Below, piece after piece: positions 4,662 through 5,235 of a stretch of DNA of 5,235 nucleotides. The notes beneath the pieces are model-generated. The model did not search any database, was not told the DNA's origin, and worked only from the letters and a program-made list of their open reading frames with translations. The stretch covers positions 1 to 5,235 of the forward strand of contig DAIDJT010000191.1 of assembly GCA_027451265.1 (NCBI GenBank). Reading direction: 5' to 3'. The position numbers and the translations under genes were made by a program. Numbering within the stretch: position 1 is the first letter of the stretch; the number at the start of each line of letters is the position of its first letter. The stretch is from Bacteroidales bacterium. GTDB lineage: Bacteria; Bacteroidota; Bacteroidia; Bacteroidales; VadinHA17.

Positions 4662-5235
4662 TTAATACAGCACACGGTAGCGGCCCGGGGTGAGTTTTTC
4701 ACGGTAAAAAAGCATGCCCATGCGGAAAGTTTCAAGTGATGCAGGGGCAATAATTTCCCGCCCGGAGTGGGCGATGGTTATGGTGCCGCGTTCCGGGTGC
4801 AGGTGGCCGGCAGAGGGACCAGGGCCGGGTTTTTGTGTATCTACCAAGGTATCTGATGCTGCAGCGTCCGGTTGTTCCGGCACGGGTGCCGTAAGTGACC
4901 TCCAGGCACCGGTCATATCGCCGTTCATATGAATGTCATCTGCTACTATTATCATCTCCTCACCCATCTCCCTGATTCTGTGCACATATTCTGTCAGTGC
5001 AGCTCCACGGTGATTGCCGTCAATGTATGCAAGGTCGACTCTTGTTCCCCTTCTCTTAAGTTCATTGAGAGCCTCGCCAAACTCCATGCAGATCACTTCA
5101 GCATTATGTGCGCCATGTCGGCGGAGGTTATCGCGTGCCATGTCAGCCAGTTCGGGGCAGCCCTCCACTGATATCACTCTTCTCTGAGGTGCTCCCAGCG
5201 CCATTGCCAGTGTACTTATTCCCAGCGAGGTTCCC
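4662..5235 (-). CDS. Class I SAM-dependent methyltransferase (O-methyltransferase-like, 5' partial)
   Basis: Rossmann-fold methyltransferase using S-adenosylmethionine; the substrate is unknown. The frame is open to the right edge and the ATG at 5204 is internal, because family motif I lies before it: GTSLGISTLAMALG is the glycine-rich SAM-binding loop. About 190 residues are visible. VISVEGCPE supplies the acidic residue expected to contact the SAM ribose, VDLAYIDGNHR is the motif after beta-4, and VADDIHMNGDMTGAW is the motif after beta-5. MGMLFYRE near the end matches the last strand of the family. Counting from the internal Met, residues about 107-148 (rich in Pro, Ala, Gly and Ser: PVPEQPDAAASD, KPGPGPSAGH) interrupt the stretch where relatives run directly from the DDI...AW helix to the final strands. 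The missing part is probably some 60-80 N-terminal residues. It resembles a Bacteroidetes O-methyltransferase-like family and has no clear functional tie to the ATPase downstream. Confidence 0.85.
   Translation of the reverse strand, partial: GTSLGISTLAMALGAPQRRVISVEGCPELADMARDNLRRHGAHNAEVICMEFGEALNELKRRGTRVDLAYIDGNHRGAALTEYVHRIREMGEEMIIVADDIHMNGDMTGAWRSLTAPVPEQPDAAASDTLVDTQKPGPGPSAGHLHPERGTITIAHSGREIIAPASLETFRMGMLFYREKLTPGRYRVLY

Overview
The window looks like chromosomal DNA from a Bacteroidetes (Bacteroidales-type) bacterium. The evidence is a SurA-like double-parvulin isomerase next to a Bacteroidetes-style OstA/LptA-like protein, a small acidic DUF2795-type protein characteristic of that phylum, a TATATTTG element matching the Bacteroidetes -7 promoter consensus (TAnnTTTG), and the lack of clear Shine-Dalgarno sequences before the starts. 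No tRNA, rRNA, CRISPR, transposase or phage gene is visible.

Layout: positions 1-2933 read rightward and carry an outer-membrane biogenesis pair. The first gene is the 3' part of a SurA-family periplasmic chaperone/PPIase (start outside the window). The second is an OstA-like protein broken by a one-base frameshift near 1551-1567, so it reads as two adjacent ORFs (1016-1567 and about 1557/1596-2933). This gene has in-frame tandem repeats at both ends: 39-bp units before its signal peptide and 24-bp units (GKEPDKG-like) at the C-terminus. A nested hairpin that includes the ostA stop codon separates it from the convergent leftward genes.

Positions 2997-5235 read leftward. In order of transcription they are a class I SAM-dependent methyltransferase (start beyond the right edge), a MacB/LolD-type ABC transporter ATPase, a PduO-type ATP:cob(I)alamin adenosyltransferase 19 nt downstream of the ATPase, and a separately promoted DUF2795 protein. 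The ATPase and adenosyltransferase probably share a transcript, although no functional link between them is obvious.

Most of the window is ordinary housekeeping content. I do not see a new multi-gene system. The unusual part is the ostA locus: the repeat-built leader, the repeat-built charged tail and the frameshift. A smaller oddity is a Pro/Gly/Ala-rich insertion in the methyltransferase.
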